64,000 bases of DNA, taken from the NCBI GenBank assembly GCA_018673925.1, contig JABHBL010000037.1:33566-97565 (forward strand), read 5' to 3'. Under the pieces are notes generated by a model. The model saw nothing but the letters and a program-made list of their open reading frames with translations. It did not search any database and was not told the DNA's origin. Each line of letters starts with the position of its first letter. The stretch's first letter is position 1. Position numbers and translations under genes: made by a program. This document shows positions 37,136-46,048 of the stretch, piece by piece. Source of the stretch: Fidelibacterota bacterium (GTDB lineage: Bacteria; Fidelibacterota; UBA8477; JABMPR01).

Positions 37136-38920
37136 TTAAAGTTGTACAATGAGAATTAATTTTTCATCGCCACGCATGACTTCGACAGTGACTCGGTCTC
37201 CAGGCTTTACTTCGGCCATACGACTCATATAGTCATATACATTCATGACTGAGAGACCTTCCAGAGCGATCATGACATCACCTGATTCCATACCAGCAAT
37301 TGCCGCTGGACCACCAGGCACCACACCACCTAAGAGAAATCCAGTTGTTTTTGCAGCAGCAAAATCGGGGATGATCCCCATTTTTACCTTGCCACGCTTA
37401 CCACCCTTGGGTGGACCTTTTGGACCAGCCTCCTGGAATGTGAAAGTTTCCTTTCTTGATCCCAAGTCAGCAATTAGATCATAGGCATAATCTGCAATGG
37501 CTTTTTCACCTGAAATATTGATGGTTTCCAAATCATCTTGAGGTGTGTGGTATTCTTCAGTAATGCCAGTAAAGAAAAACAGGACGGGGACATCTTCAAC
37601 ATAGAAGGCTGCATGATCGGAAGGACCATAGCCATCTGGTGTTGTGGATAATTGGAAATCACGATCGATAGCATGATCCAATAAAAAAGCTTCCATACCC
37701 AAACCAGTCCCAGTCCCACCCACAGTGAGGGATGGTTTCGAGGGATTAAGACGACCTACCATATCCAGATTAAACATTTGCTTGATATGGGATTTGTCAA
37801 TTAGGGGATTTTTTGTGAAAAATTTTGAACCCAATAATCCCATTTCCTCAGCGCCAAAAGCCATAAATAAAACGCTTCTTTTAGGAGCAAGTTTGCCCAG
37901 TGCTAGTTTCTCAGCGATTTCAAGTACTGCCGCAACACCAGACGCATTGTCATCTGCGCCATTATGAATCGCTGTTGTATCTGGTCGACGAGAACCAGAT
38001 CCCTTACCACCCCATCCTAAATGATCATAATGAGCTCCGACAACGATGTATTCATCGTTCAAAGCTTCATCTGTACCAGGGAGAAGGGCAATCACATTTT
38101 GAGTAGTGACTTCCTGTTGGATAATTTCAGTGGTAGCTGACAGAACAATATCCAAATCCAGGCTGGCAGGCTTTAAGTCTGCATCCAGGGTTGTCTCAAG
38201 CTCTGATATAGTTTTTGAGGATTCAGTTAGAAGCTGATCGGCTAATTCCCTTTTGATGTGCAGAACCGGGAGGGTAGCCTGGGAAAGATTGCGTTCAATT
38301 CGGAGATCTATAAGTTCGTCTTCCGCTTCGAATTTACTACCACTCACAAAGATTACGCCAGCTGCATCATGATCACGTGCTACCAATAATTTATGCCGCA
38401 ATGATGAGTATTTATCGAATTTACTAGAGCGAGCTTCATTTTCTGGAGTCCCGCGCAGGATCATGACCCACCTGTCTTTGACATTCACACCTTCATAATC
38501 ATCCCAATTCAGGGTGTCACTCTCAATGGTGAAACCATAGCCAACAAAACTTACTCCAGCCTCTACACTCACACTTGATGAAAACGCAGTGGGTGTATAG
38601 TTTTCTCCAGCGACTCCTTCAAGACCAGGTGCATTGAGACTATTGTTTAGACCCAGTGCAACTGAGGTAACCACCTCAAAAAATTGTTTCCCGTCTTCAC
38701 CGAGTAGGGTGAGACCGATTTGGTTAAAATGATTGGCGATATAGTCTGCAGCCTGATCACCAGTGGGGGTTCCAGGCTTGCGGCCTTCAAGTTCATCTGA
38801 AGCCAGATAAGCGATATGATCGTATATTTCTTTTTCGCTGATGGAGGCTTGTTCATTCTGAATGGGAATGGCACAATGGAACAACATGAGGCTAGTAATT
38901 GATATAAGTATGAGTTTCAT
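37136..38920 (-). CDS. M28-family zinc aminopeptidase lipoprotein with C-terminal PDZ domain
   Basis: The exported peptidase begins MKLILISITSLMLFHC, a lipoprotein signal. ATG 38920 is preceded by AAGGAAACCCC. The longer frame to 38983 is rejected for lack of a ribosome site. A protease-associated domain lies in the first half (FVGYGFTIESDTLNWDDYEGVNVKDRWVMIL). The M28 domain has zinc ligands in VVGAHYDHLG, NGADDNASGVAA, FGAEEMGLLG, NLDMVGRL and GPSDHAAF. The last 75 residues form a PDZ domain (GVVPGGPAAIAGMESGDVMIALEG). It probably trims peptides in the periplasm or at the outer membrane. Confidence 0.92.
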   Translation of the reverse strand: MKLILISITSLMLFHCAIPIQNEQASISEKEIYDHIAYLASDELEGRKPGTPTGDQAADYIANHFNQIGLTLLGEDGKQFFEVVTSVALGLNNSLNAPGLEGVAGENYTPTAFSSSVSVEAGVSFVGYGFTIESDTLNWDDYEGVNVKDRWVMILRGTPENEARSSKFDKYSSLRHKLLVARDHDAAGVIFVSGSKFEAEDELIDLRIERNLSQATLPVLHIKRELADQLLTESSKTISELETTLDADLKPASLDLDIVLSATTEIIQQEVTTQNVIALLPGTDEALNDEYIVVGAHYDHLGWGGKGSGSRRPDTTAIHNGADDNASGVAAVLEIAEKLALGKLAPKRSVLFMAFGAEEMGLLGSKFFTKNPLIDKSHIKQMFNLDMVGRLNPSKPSLTVGGTGTGLGMEAFLLDHAIDRDFQLSTTPDGYGPSDHAAFYVEDVPVLFFFTGITEEYHTPQDDLETINISGEKAIADYAYDLIADLGSRKETFTFQEAGPKGPPKGGKRGKVKMGIIPDFAAAKTTGFLLGGVVPGGPAAIAGMESGDVMIALEGLSVMNVYDYMSRMAEVKPGDRVTVEVMRGDEKLILIVQL

Positions 38921-39108
38921 GGGGTTTCCTTGAGTTGAAATATTTTTTCCACGAGATGCACTGGAGGAGTATAATTCAGGCACTCCTCAATTCAACAGTT
39001 TTCATATGTAGACAAGGGCACATAAATCCAGAATTTAATGGATGGCATCATTCTATTCTTGTTCGGCAAAAAGTGCGAGATAGATTGGGTTGAATCAGGA
39101 GGAAGAAC

Positions 39109-40614
39109 ATGAGTCTATCAGTAGCAACTATTCTTGGCATCAGCCCTAAAAATCTGCAAAGAAGTGATCTGCTAAATTTTATAAATCAGAATGATCTAAA
39201 ACGGATCACTTTTCACTACACGGCAGGTGATGGACGACTGAAACAACTCATTGTTCCAATCAACTCCATGAATTATGCCGAACGCATTCTGGCTGCTGGC
39301 GAAAGAGTAGATGGGTCCAGTCTGTTTAAGGGAATGGTAGGGACTTCATCTTCTGATCTTTATGTCGTACCAGTCTATGCTTCAGCATTTATCGATCCTT
39401 TTGATGACAAGGGAATTTGTTTTCTCTGTCGCTTTCTTGATAAAGATGAAAAATTAGCTGAGTTTTGTCCTGACAACATCCTGATGAAAGCTGCAGATTC
39501 TCTGAAGGCAAAACACAATTATGATCTGTGGGCTCTTGGCGAATTGGAATTTTATTTAATTGGTGACCAGGAGGATGAACTATATCCAATGCCTCCACAA
39601 GGCGGTTATCACGCTTCAGGACCATTCTCACGGTATATAGAAGTTGTCAAAGAAATGTTGGAAATCATAGCTGATATCACTTCACACGTGAAGTATGGGC
39701 ATTCCGAAGTGGGGACAATTCGAAACATTGAGAGCAAGGAAGAAGTATTAAACGGCAAATATGCTGAGCAATTTGAAGTGGAGTTTTTACCTGCTCCCAT
39801 TGAATGGGCGGCCGATTATCTCAGCCTGGCCAAATATGTTGTCCGTCATGTGGCAGCACAGTATGATCTGCTAGCTACTTTTGCACCTAAATTGGAAGCC
39901 GGTTTTGCAGGGACAGGTCTGCATTTTCATGTCGAGTTATTGCAAGAGAATAATAATGTTATGACCAATGCTAAAGGCGAGCTGTCTACAGTTGCTAAAC
40001 AGGCCATAGGTGGGCTCTTGCGATATGCGCCGTCTCTGACTGCTTTTGGCAATACCATTGCAGCCTCACATTTACGATTGGTTCCTGGACAGGAATCACC
40101 TACCAAACTTTTCTGGAGTGATTTTAATCGTGCAGCTCTTATTAGAGTGCCCCTGGGTTGGCGTCATGGTGAAGACATGGCCTCTGTGATCAACCATCGA
40201 CTTAAGGATCGTTATATTTCGCCCTTTAAACGGCAAACCATCGAGTTGCGAAGTGCAGATGGGTCAGCCTTTATTCACCTGCTGTTAGCAGGTATGACCA
40301 TGGCAATTCAATACGGGCTGGATCATGGGGATATGTCTCTCAAATTGGCCAATAAGCGACGAATCCATCAAGATGAGGACATCAGCAAGGACATTCCTGA
40401 ATTACCTCCCAGCTGTTATCAGTCGGCGCAGTATCTTAAGGAAGAGGCTGAACTATATACGAGTTTGATCCCCGATTATATCATTGCTCATGTTAGCAAT
40501 ATGCTGGAAGCCGAGGATGATGAAAAATTATTCAAAGAATTGAAAAAATTATCAGAAAAAGATAGCCAGCAAAAAACTCAGGAAGTTATGCACCGCAGCA
40601 TTCATGTTGGGTAG
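39109..40614 (+). CDS. glnA: Glutamine synthetase
   Basis: This enzyme makes glutamine from glutamate and ammonia using ATP. The 501-residue protein shows metal and substrate motifs: WALGELEFYLIG, HSEVGTIRNIESKEEVLNGK with EQFEVEFLP, the GTGLHFHVEL loop, and the C-terminal ELRSADGSAFIHLLLAG. GGAGGAAG precedes the ATG. The catalytic motifs depart somewhat from E. coli GlnA (TGLHFHVE for NGMHVHQS), so it belongs to a distinct GS branch. The branch and the true substrate need a tree. A heptamer tandem repeat begins 4 bases after the stop. Confidence 0.88.
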   Translation: MSLSVATILGISPKNLQRSDLLNFINQNDLKRITFHYTAGDGRLKQLIVPINSMNYAERILAAGERVDGSSLFKGMVGTSSSDLYVVPVYASAFIDPFDDKGICFLCRFLDKDEKLAEFCPDNILMKAADSLKAKHNYDLWALGELEFYLIGDQEDELYPMPPQGGYHASGPFSRYIEVVKEMLEIIADITSHVKYGHSEVGTIRNIESKEEVLNGKYAEQFEVEFLPAPIEWAADYLSLAKYVVRHVAAQYDLLATFAPKLEAGFAGTGLHFHVELLQENNNVMTNAKGELSTVAKQAIGGLLRYAPSLTAFGNTIAASHLRLVPGQESPTKLFWSDFNRAALIRVPLGWRHGEDMASVINHRLKDRYISPFKRQTIELRSADGSAFIHLLLAGMTMAIQYGLDHGDMSLKLANKRRIHQDEDISKDIPELPPSCYQSAQYLKEEAELYTSLIPDYIIAHVSNMLEAEDDEKLFKELKKLSEKDSQQKTQEVMHRSIHVG

Positions 40615-40617
40615 TTT

Positions 40618-40680
40618 CGAATTACGAATTACGAATTACGAATTACGAATTACGAATTACGAATTACGAATTACGAATTA
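40618..40680. repeat. Perfect tandem repeat (CGAATTA)9
   Basis: Nine exact head-to-tail copies of a 7-base unit occupy 63 bases, followed by a degenerate tenth (TGAATTT). The repeat begins 4 bases after the glutamine synthetase stop and ends 64 bases before the convergent pirin stop. Seven is not a multiple of three, so copy-number change would shift any reading frame crossing it. The ORF with repeated RITNYEL in the track is a by-product of the repeat. Confidence 0.97.
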
Positions 40681-40744
40681 TGAATTTGGTGGAGGGAAGA
40701 GGGCTGGACATAAGCCTGATGAGTGTTTGTGTTTAAGTGTAAGC

Positions 40745-41452
40745 TTATTGAAGGGGAAGGTCTACCAGAACGATTTCAGCATGTGAGCTTGCCGTGATGA
40801 CCAGCTCATGCTCATCTTTGATATAGACTCCATCACGTTCGTTCACGATATGTCCGTTCACATCTACATTTCCTTCTGAAACAACTAGATATACATGACG
40901 CCCAGGCTCTACCATCTGGGTGAATGTATGATCCTCACTAATAACTCCTGCAAATATGGCTGCATCCTGATAAATGTGAAGTGGGTCTTGATCTTTATGG
41001 ATTTCCCTGCCACTCACCAATGGAATAAGGGTATTGCTGGTTTTTTTGGGAAAAGCTCTCGCCTCCCAACGAGGGGATACATCTCTTTGCGCAGAATGTA
41101 TCCAAATCTGAAAAAGAACTGTGTCCTCTAATTCTTCATTGTGTTCACTATGGAAAACACCTGTGCCTGCGGACATCACCTGGACGTCTCCTGCTGCTGT
41201 ACGACCCTCACTGCCAATATTATCACGGTGGGTGATCGCGCCCTTTCGCACATAGGTAATGATTTCCATGTTATCATGGGGGTGCATGTCAAATCCAGTT
41301 CCAGCCTGAATTTCATCATCATTCCAAACCAGTAGTGGGGGATAACCCTGACGATCTGGATTGTAATACCTGGCAAAACTGAAATGGTGTCTGGCCGTTA
41401 GCCAGCCGTGTTTTGCAAGTCCAAGTGACTGGAATGGAATGACGTCAATCAT
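40745..41452 (-). CDS. Pirin-family protein (YhhW-like quercetinase type)
   Basis: The 235-residue bicupin protein has the pirin signatures: HHFSFARYYNPDRQGYPPLLVWNDDEIQAGTGFDMHPHDNMEIITYV, with metal-binding His residues, and AGTGVFHSEHNEE. E. coli YhhW has quercetin 2,3-dioxygenase activity in vitro, but the natural role is unclear. It is the third gene of a marR-doxX-pirin set, an arrangement often controlled by the MarR protein and linked to electrophile or oxidative stress. Confidence 0.92.
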   Translation of the reverse strand: MIDVIPFQSLGLAKHGWLTARHHFSFARYYNPDRQGYPPLLVWNDDEIQAGTGFDMHPHDNMEIITYVRKGAITHRDNIGSEGRTAAGDVQVMSAGTGVFHSEHNEELEDTVLFQIWIHSAQRDVSPRWEARAFPKKTSNTLIPLVSGREIHKDQDPLHIYQDAAIFAGVISEDHTFTQMVEPGRHVYLVVSEGNVDVNGHIVNERDGVYIKDEHELVITASSHAEIVLVDLPLQ

Positions 41453-41468
41453 TTATAAGCCTCCTCTG

Positions 41469-41828
41469 CTAATCCTGCTTATAATTTGATGCGAGCATCA
41501 AGGCTCCACCAGCTAGTCCAATATCCTTGAGCAGTCCACTCATGGCCATCATATCGCCACCGATCATGGCTGGTAAATGAATGGTAAGCACGAAGACAAA
41601 CATCAAAGCGGCTGTCAATAAACCGGCAAGATAGGTATGCTTTTGTATCACAAAACTCACTGCTGCTGCGATAAGGGCCAGACCCATTAGGTATACCCAG
41701 AAAACGCCTCCTGGAAGCCAATTGGGAACCAAGCTAACCATATCATTGCCCATCATCATGTGCATAAGACCAAAGAGAGCAAAGGGTACAGTGAATAGGT
41801 AGCGACCTATAGAGTTAAAGTTTTTCAT
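41469..41828 (-). CDS. DoxX-family membrane protein
   Basis: The 119-residue protein has four membrane helices, starting IGRYLFTVPFALFGLMHMM, and the family-like LVPNWLPGGVFWVYLMGLALI with a later THLPAMIGGD-type turn (here TIHLPAMIGGD). DoxX-like proteins are found near redox-stress genes, but their activity is unknown. It lies between the MarR regulator and the pirin gene with short gaps of 10 and 16 bases, so it is co-transcribed with them. Confidence 0.88.
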   Translation of the reverse strand: MKNFNSIGRYLFTVPFALFGLMHMMMGNDMVSLVPNWLPGGVFWVYLMGLALIAAAVSFVIQKHTYLAGLLTAALMFVFVLTIHLPAMIGGDMMAMSGLLKDIGLAGGALMLASNYKQD

Positions 41829-41838
41829 TTTTTTAGCC

Positions 41839-42297
41839 TTATTTTTTTGTGCTTTGATGAAGACCTAATTTTTTGCACACATCAGCCAGGGTTTCAATTT
41901 CTTCATTGCTCAGGCAATCAAAGGCTTGAACCATCTCACTAAGGTGACTCTTGAAAACGGGCTTGATAATCCGATGACCCAGTTCAGTAAGGCTTACAAT
42001 TATGGATCGACGATCTTTTGGGTTCTTTTCTCGCACGACATAACCGTCCCTCTCAAGGTTGTCAACAACCAGAACCAGGTTAGAGGGGCTCAAGAGGATC
42101 TTCTCCCCAATGACCTTTAGTGGCATAGGACCGATATGTTCGAGGATTTCCATGACACCAAATTGTGTACCAGTGAAGCCATGGGTGTCCATGTTGGTTT
42201 TTAGGACATGCCCAACAGAAACATAGGCTCGATTGAATTTAATCCAGCAATTGAGAACGTCTTGTTCAATTGGTGTACCTTTATAATGTGTGCTCAT
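41839..42297 (-). CDS. MarR-family transcriptional regulator
   Basis: The 152-residue winged-helix protein contains TGTQFGVMEILEHIGPMPLKVIGEKILLSPSNLVLVVDNLERDGYVVREKNPKDRRSIIVSLTELG. The D-x-R-S wing (KDRRSIIVSLT) is the MarR signature. It probably represses its own operon (DoxX and pirin genes) and may release DNA when a ligand binds or a thiol is oxidised. It is transcribed divergently from the sirtuin gene. Confidence 0.93.
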   Translation of the reverse strand: MSTHYKGTPIEQDVLNCWIKFNRAYVSVGHVLKTNMDTHGFTGTQFGVMEILEHIGPMPLKVIGEKILLSPSNLVLVVDNLERDGYVVREKNPKDRRSIIVSLTELGHRIIKPVFKSHLSEMVQAFDCLSNEEIETLADVCKKLGLHQSTKK

Positions 42298-42337
42298 AGC
42301 AATAATTAAATGTCAAATAAATGGATATCAAAGAGAA

Positions 42338-42359
42338 ATATTGTCACCAATAATATTTT
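42338..42359. promoter_or_regulatory. Candidate MarR operator in the divergent marR/sirtuin region
   Basis: The imperfect palindrome ATATTG-TCAC-CAATAATAT lies 41 bases upstream of marR and 48 bases upstream of the sirtuin start. Size and AT-richness suit a MarR-family site. Only the inner ATTG/CAAT arms are exact, so this is a weak call. Confidence 0.3.
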
Positions 42360-42406
42360 TTCTATGATATAGGGAAATGGGGGGAGGGAAGTTTTGAATA
42401 GGAGCA

Positions 42407-43165
42407 ATGGATTCTATATTCCATGCTATGGCCGGAAACACATTTCCCATTGACCGTTTTGATCGAGACAGTCACGTCGTCTTTTTTACAGGAGCTGGCA
42501 TCTCAGCTGAAAGTGGTATATCCACATTTCGTGATCCAGATGGTCACTGGTCAAAATATGATCCTATGAAGCTAGCCAGCCAGGCTGGTTTTCAGGAAGA
42601 TCCCGAGCTGGTACTTAATTGGTATGCAGATAGACGTGAAATCATACTTCAGGCCAAACCCAATGCTGCGCATACAAGTATTAGCAATTTTCAGAAACTA
42701 TTTAGACATTCCGTTGTAATAACTCAGAATGTTGATGGATTGCATGAACGGGCAGGCAACCAATCCATTTATGAGTTGCATGGGAATATTCACCGTCATA
42801 AATGCAATAGCTGTGGAAAAATTATTGATCTGGCTGGAAAAAACGTGAGAACATTGAATAGATGTGACTGTGGGGGAGCTATAAGACCTGATGTGGTCTG
42901 GTTTGGTGAATCGTTGCCCTTAGGGACTATCAATGAAGCTTTCGAGACCGCTCAAAATTGTGACCTGATGTTTAGCATTGGCACATCAGCTCAGATTTAT
43001 CCGGCTGCCCAACTACCAATTGAGGCACAAAACCGAGGTGCTTTTGTGATTGAAATTAACCCAGAACCAACACCCTTTAGCCCACTTGCTGACATGAGTG
43101 TCCGCGATGATGCCGGTTCCGCCTTGCCTAAATTTTATAAGGATTTCCATGCTCAGCTCAAGTGA
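42407..43165 (+). CDS. cobB: Sir2-family NAD-dependent protein deacylase
   Basis: The 252-residue sirtuin removes acyl groups from lysines using NAD. Motifs are FFTGAGISAESGISTFRD (NAD binding), TQNVDGLHERAG, the catalytic His in YELHGNIHRH, a four-Cys zinc site (CNSCGK and CDCGG) and RPDVVWFGESLP. The residues after the first motif include Tyr and Arg (NWYADRRE), the Y-x-x-R pattern of class III (SIRT5-type) sirtuins, suggesting desuccinylase or demalonylase activity. The gene overlaps the TPR lipoprotein gene by 17 bases. Confidence 0.93.
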   Translation: MDSIFHAMAGNTFPIDRFDRDSHVVFFTGAGISAESGISTFRDPDGHWSKYDPMKLASQAGFQEDPELVLNWYADRREIILQAKPNAAHTSISNFQKLFRHSVVITQNVDGLHERAGNQSIYELHGNIHRHKCNSCGKIIDLAGKNVRTLNRCDCGGAIRPDVVWFGESLPLGTINEAFETAQNCDLMFSIGTSAQIYPAAQLPIEAQNRGAFVIEINPEPTPFSPLADMSVRDDAGSALPKFYKDFHAQLK

Positions 43166-45122
43166 TATCACGAAGTATTTGAAGCCCATTGTCTTGCTGA
43201 TTTTTATCAGTTTGCATTCATGTGCCTACTATAACACCTTCTACAATGCCGAGGAGTATTTCGCTGAGGCCCAGAAACTTACGCGGGAAAATCAGACTGA
43301 AACTGTAAGCCGTGATGAGATTAATCTATATTCCAAGGCAATTGAAAAATCTAAAAAACTGCTCACAAAATTTCCCGAGAGCAAATATCGTGATGATGCC
43401 CAATTCATTATTGCCAAAGCCTACTATTTCAAGGGTGATTTTCTACTGGCAAAGCGCCATTTTGAAGAATTGAGTTCAGTTTACTCAAATTCTCCACACA
43501 CCATTGAGGTTCCGCTATGGATTGGTAGATGTCTTATGAAGACTGGAGATCTGGAAATGGCCAGGTACGAAGCTTCAAGGGTACTGAAGGGTGATAAAGA
43601 TCGTGGGCTGCAGGCTGATGCCCTGTTGCTTATGGGAGAAATAGCCGTGCTACAGGATAGTCTTGGTTTAGCAGAAAATTATCTGGAGCAGGTCATCGAC
43701 CGCTCACCCGATGGATTCACCAAGGCCCAGGCGCAATTCCAAGTAGGAAAAATGCGGGAGAATGAAAAGGACTACGAAGGTGCCCTTACGGCTTATAGGA
43801 CCGTTTCAAAGTATAAACCTTCTGAATCCCTCAAAGTGGAAGCCATCATCAGACAAACCAGTATGCTCAAGGCCTTGAACCGTGATGAGGATGCTGTGGA
43901 AATGATTCAAGACATGCTCGTTAGTGACAAGTTTGTTGAAATTCGAGGTCAATTGGAGGTAGAGTTGGGGAAACTATTTCTAGTTATGGGTAAAATAGAT
44001 CGAGCAGAAACAAAATTGACTGGGATTGTCGAAGACTATAATCGGACTGAGGTTGCTGCTGAAGCCAGCTTTTATCTTGGCGAATTGTATCTTACAGAGC
44101 GTTTAAATTATAATGAAGCTAGGATGGCTTTTGCCAATGTAAAAACCCAATCAGCCCGATCACCTCTTGTGAATAAGGCAACCTTAAAGAATAAACAGAT
44201 AGGTCGATACGAAAAAATTCAACTGGATTATCAAAACTATCACAGAGAGTTAGCAGGACTCCCTCCCCTTGAGAAAGCGAAAAAGAAAACTTCAAAAAGT
44301 AGAAGTAGTCGCAGTACGAATCAACGGGGACGCTCCCGGTCTGGAAAACCGGCCAACCAGGAACAAGCCGCCGCCAGTAGCTTTGACACCAATAAGAGAG
44401 TTGTGATTGAGACAGTAGAAGTAAGTGCTAAAGACTCTATCAGGGTAAAAGTATTAATGGATGAGAATCGATATTTACTGGCTGAGTATATGTTATTCGA
44501 ATTCACCAGGGTAGATACCACGCTTGAGATCTTAGCAGATCTTGAGATGAGCACACCTGATTCTTCCCTGAAGCATCAATGTGCATATATGCAATATTAT
44601 GCCATTGAGTCCATTCGAAGAGATGATGAGGGGGGACGTTATGCTCTGGAACAGATTGAAAAAAAATATCCAATTTACTATAACACGATTATAAACAAAG
44701 CTGCCGAGGCTGAAGTCGAGTCAGATCCCAACGAAGAAAGATTTCTTCAAATTGCATCTCTATTTGAATCTGGCCAACACAAAGCTGCCAGCTCAGAGTA
44801 CTATTCTTTGAAAGAAGATACAACTATTTCAGCGGATATCAGGGGTAAGTCCTGTTTTAACCATGCCTGGCTAAACGATCATTTTCTCTTCGATAAAACC
44901 TCAGCCGTGGAGTCCTACGGCTATATGGTGGCTCATTTTCCAGAAGATCCTCTCGCCAAGACTGCCAGAAATCGCTTAAATGCCTTGACACAGGATCCCG
45001 TTCAGCAAAAAGAACAAGAACAACAAGAAGAACCAGATAAAGAGGTTAGGGAAGATGAGCAGGATGCAGGTCGAAAATCGAATAAGCCTAAAGATGCCAA
45101 AGAGAGTGAGATTGAAAAATAA
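43149..45122 (+). CDS. TPR-repeat lipoprotein
   Basis: From ATG 43149 (preceded by AAGGAT) the product is about 657 residues with a lipoprotein signal ending LIFISLHSC and a mature start CAYYNTFYNAEEYF. Many TPR units follow (ALTAYRTVSKYKPSES, ADALLLMGEIAVLQD and others). There is a basic Ser/Arg-rich linker (about residues 372-405, KKTSKSRSSRSTNQRGRSRSG) and a highly charged Glu/Lys tail. The TPR part resembles BamD/YbgF-type envelope scaffolds. The track start at 43098 lies inside the sirtuin frame and is not preferred. Its binding partners are unknown. Confidence 0.85.
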   Translation: MLSSSDITKYLKPIVLLIFISLHSCAYYNTFYNAEEYFAEAQKLTRENQTETVSRDEINLYSKAIEKSKKLLTKFPESKYRDDAQFIIAKAYYFKGDFLLAKRHFEELSSVYSNSPHTIEVPLWIGRCLMKTGDLEMARYEASRVLKGDKDRGLQADALLLMGEIAVLQDSLGLAENYLEQVIDRSPDGFTKAQAQFQVGKMRENEKDYEGALTAYRTVSKYKPSESLKVEAIIRQTSMLKALNRDEDAVEMIQDMLVSDKFVEIRGQLEVELGKLFLVMGKIDRAETKLTGIVEDYNRTEVAAEASFYLGELYLTERLNYNEARMAFANVKTQSARSPLVNKATLKNKQIGRYEKIQLDYQNYHRELAGLPPLEKAKKKTSKSRSSRSTNQRGRSRSGKPANQEQAAASSFDTNKRVVIETVEVSAKDSIRVKVLMDENRYLLAEYMLFEFTRVDTTLEILADLEMSTPDSSLKHQCAYMQYYAIESIRRDDEGGRYALEQIEKKYPIYYNTIINKAAEAEVESDPNEERFLQIASLFESGQHKAASSEYYSLKEDTTISADIRGKSCFNHAWLNDHFLFDKTSAVESYGYMVAHFPEDPLAKTARNRLNALTQDPVQQKEQEQQEEPDKEVREDEQDAGRKSNKPKDAKESEIEK

Positions 45123-45217
45123 AGTTCTCACATTTCTTGCTCTTATCGGATAATATTACCACTTGCCGAAAACATGTTGGTGTTTGGGGGGGCGCCCAAT
45201 AATTTCAGCGCTCTAAT

Positions 45218-46048
45218 ATGTCATTGACAAATATTATAAAACGCGCCCCTGTAGTCATAATTGGCATCCCTGCTCTCATCGGGATCACCCTTTATACTCA
45301 CGATATATTTATGGTATTCTTTACCATTGCAGGCTTACTCATTCTTAATGAAGTTTATCGTATGTCACGTCCAAATGGTACTGAGCCGAATGTCTGGGTC
45401 GGGTACCTCGTTTACCTTAGCCTTGTTGGGGATCAACTTTTGGGGGAGGGTAATAATCTAGGTGCCGTTTTAATTGTCTCTATTCTCATACTTCTGACCT
45501 GGGAAATGTTTCGGAAAAAACCTCATGTGATGGAAAACGTCGCCTCTTCCTTTTTTGCCGCGACTTTTGTTGCACTGGCCATGTCCTACTTTATTTCACT
45601 TCAACAATTGGGTTTTAATGGGCAGGGGGGACACCTCGGTGGATATGCGGTTTTGACCGTTTTCATTGGTGTCTGGACTTGTGATACCATGGCCTATTTT
45701 ATAGGCTCCGCGATTGGTAAACACAAAATTTTCCCACGGGTCAGCCCAAACAAAAGTTGGGAAGGATCCATTTCTGGTTTGATTGGCTCCTTGATAGCTC
45801 TCGTGCTCATCGTACGCGCGGATTGGTTACCTGGCCTGGATTACACCGATGCCTTGATACTGGGTCTGATTACCGGTGTTGCTGGTCAACTTGGTGATTT
45901 TGCTGAATCCCTGGTAAAACGTGATGTGGGTGTTAAAGATTCGTCCAACCTGCTACCTGGACACGGCGGAGCTTGGGATCGTTTCGATTCCATATTGTTT
46001 GCTGCACCACTGAGTTACTTGTATTTAACCCTAGTTGTCGGGCTATAG
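45218..46048 (+). CDS. cdsA: Phosphatidate cytidylyltransferase CdsA
   Basis: CdsA makes CDP-diacylglycerol from phosphatidate and CTP at the inner membrane. The 276-residue polytopic protein contains RVSPNKSWEGSISGLIGS and the family signature AESLVKRDVGVKDSSNLLPGHGGAWDRFDSILFAAP. Eight or so membrane segments fit the family. It is followed directly by the peptide transporter genes: the stop is adjacent to the next ATG. Confidence 0.95.
   Translation: MSLTNIIKRAPVVIIGIPALIGITLYTHDIFMVFFTIAGLLILNEVYRMSRPNGTEPNVWVGYLVYLSLVGDQLLGEGNNLGAVLIVSILILLTWEMFRKKPHVMENVASSFFAATFVALAMSYFISLQQLGFNGQGGHLGGYAVLTVFIGVWTCDTMAYFIGSAIGKHKIFPRVSPNKSWEGSISGLIGSLIALVLIVRADWLPGLDYTDALILGLITGVAGQLGDFAESLVKRDVGVKDSSNLLPGHGGAWDRFDSILFAAPLSYLYLTLVVGL

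Noticed and set aside
40604-40786. 60-residue ORF with repeated RITNYEL
   Set aside because: It is a by-product of translating the heptamer DNA repeat and overlaps the glutamine synthetase end. No ribosome site or family similarity.
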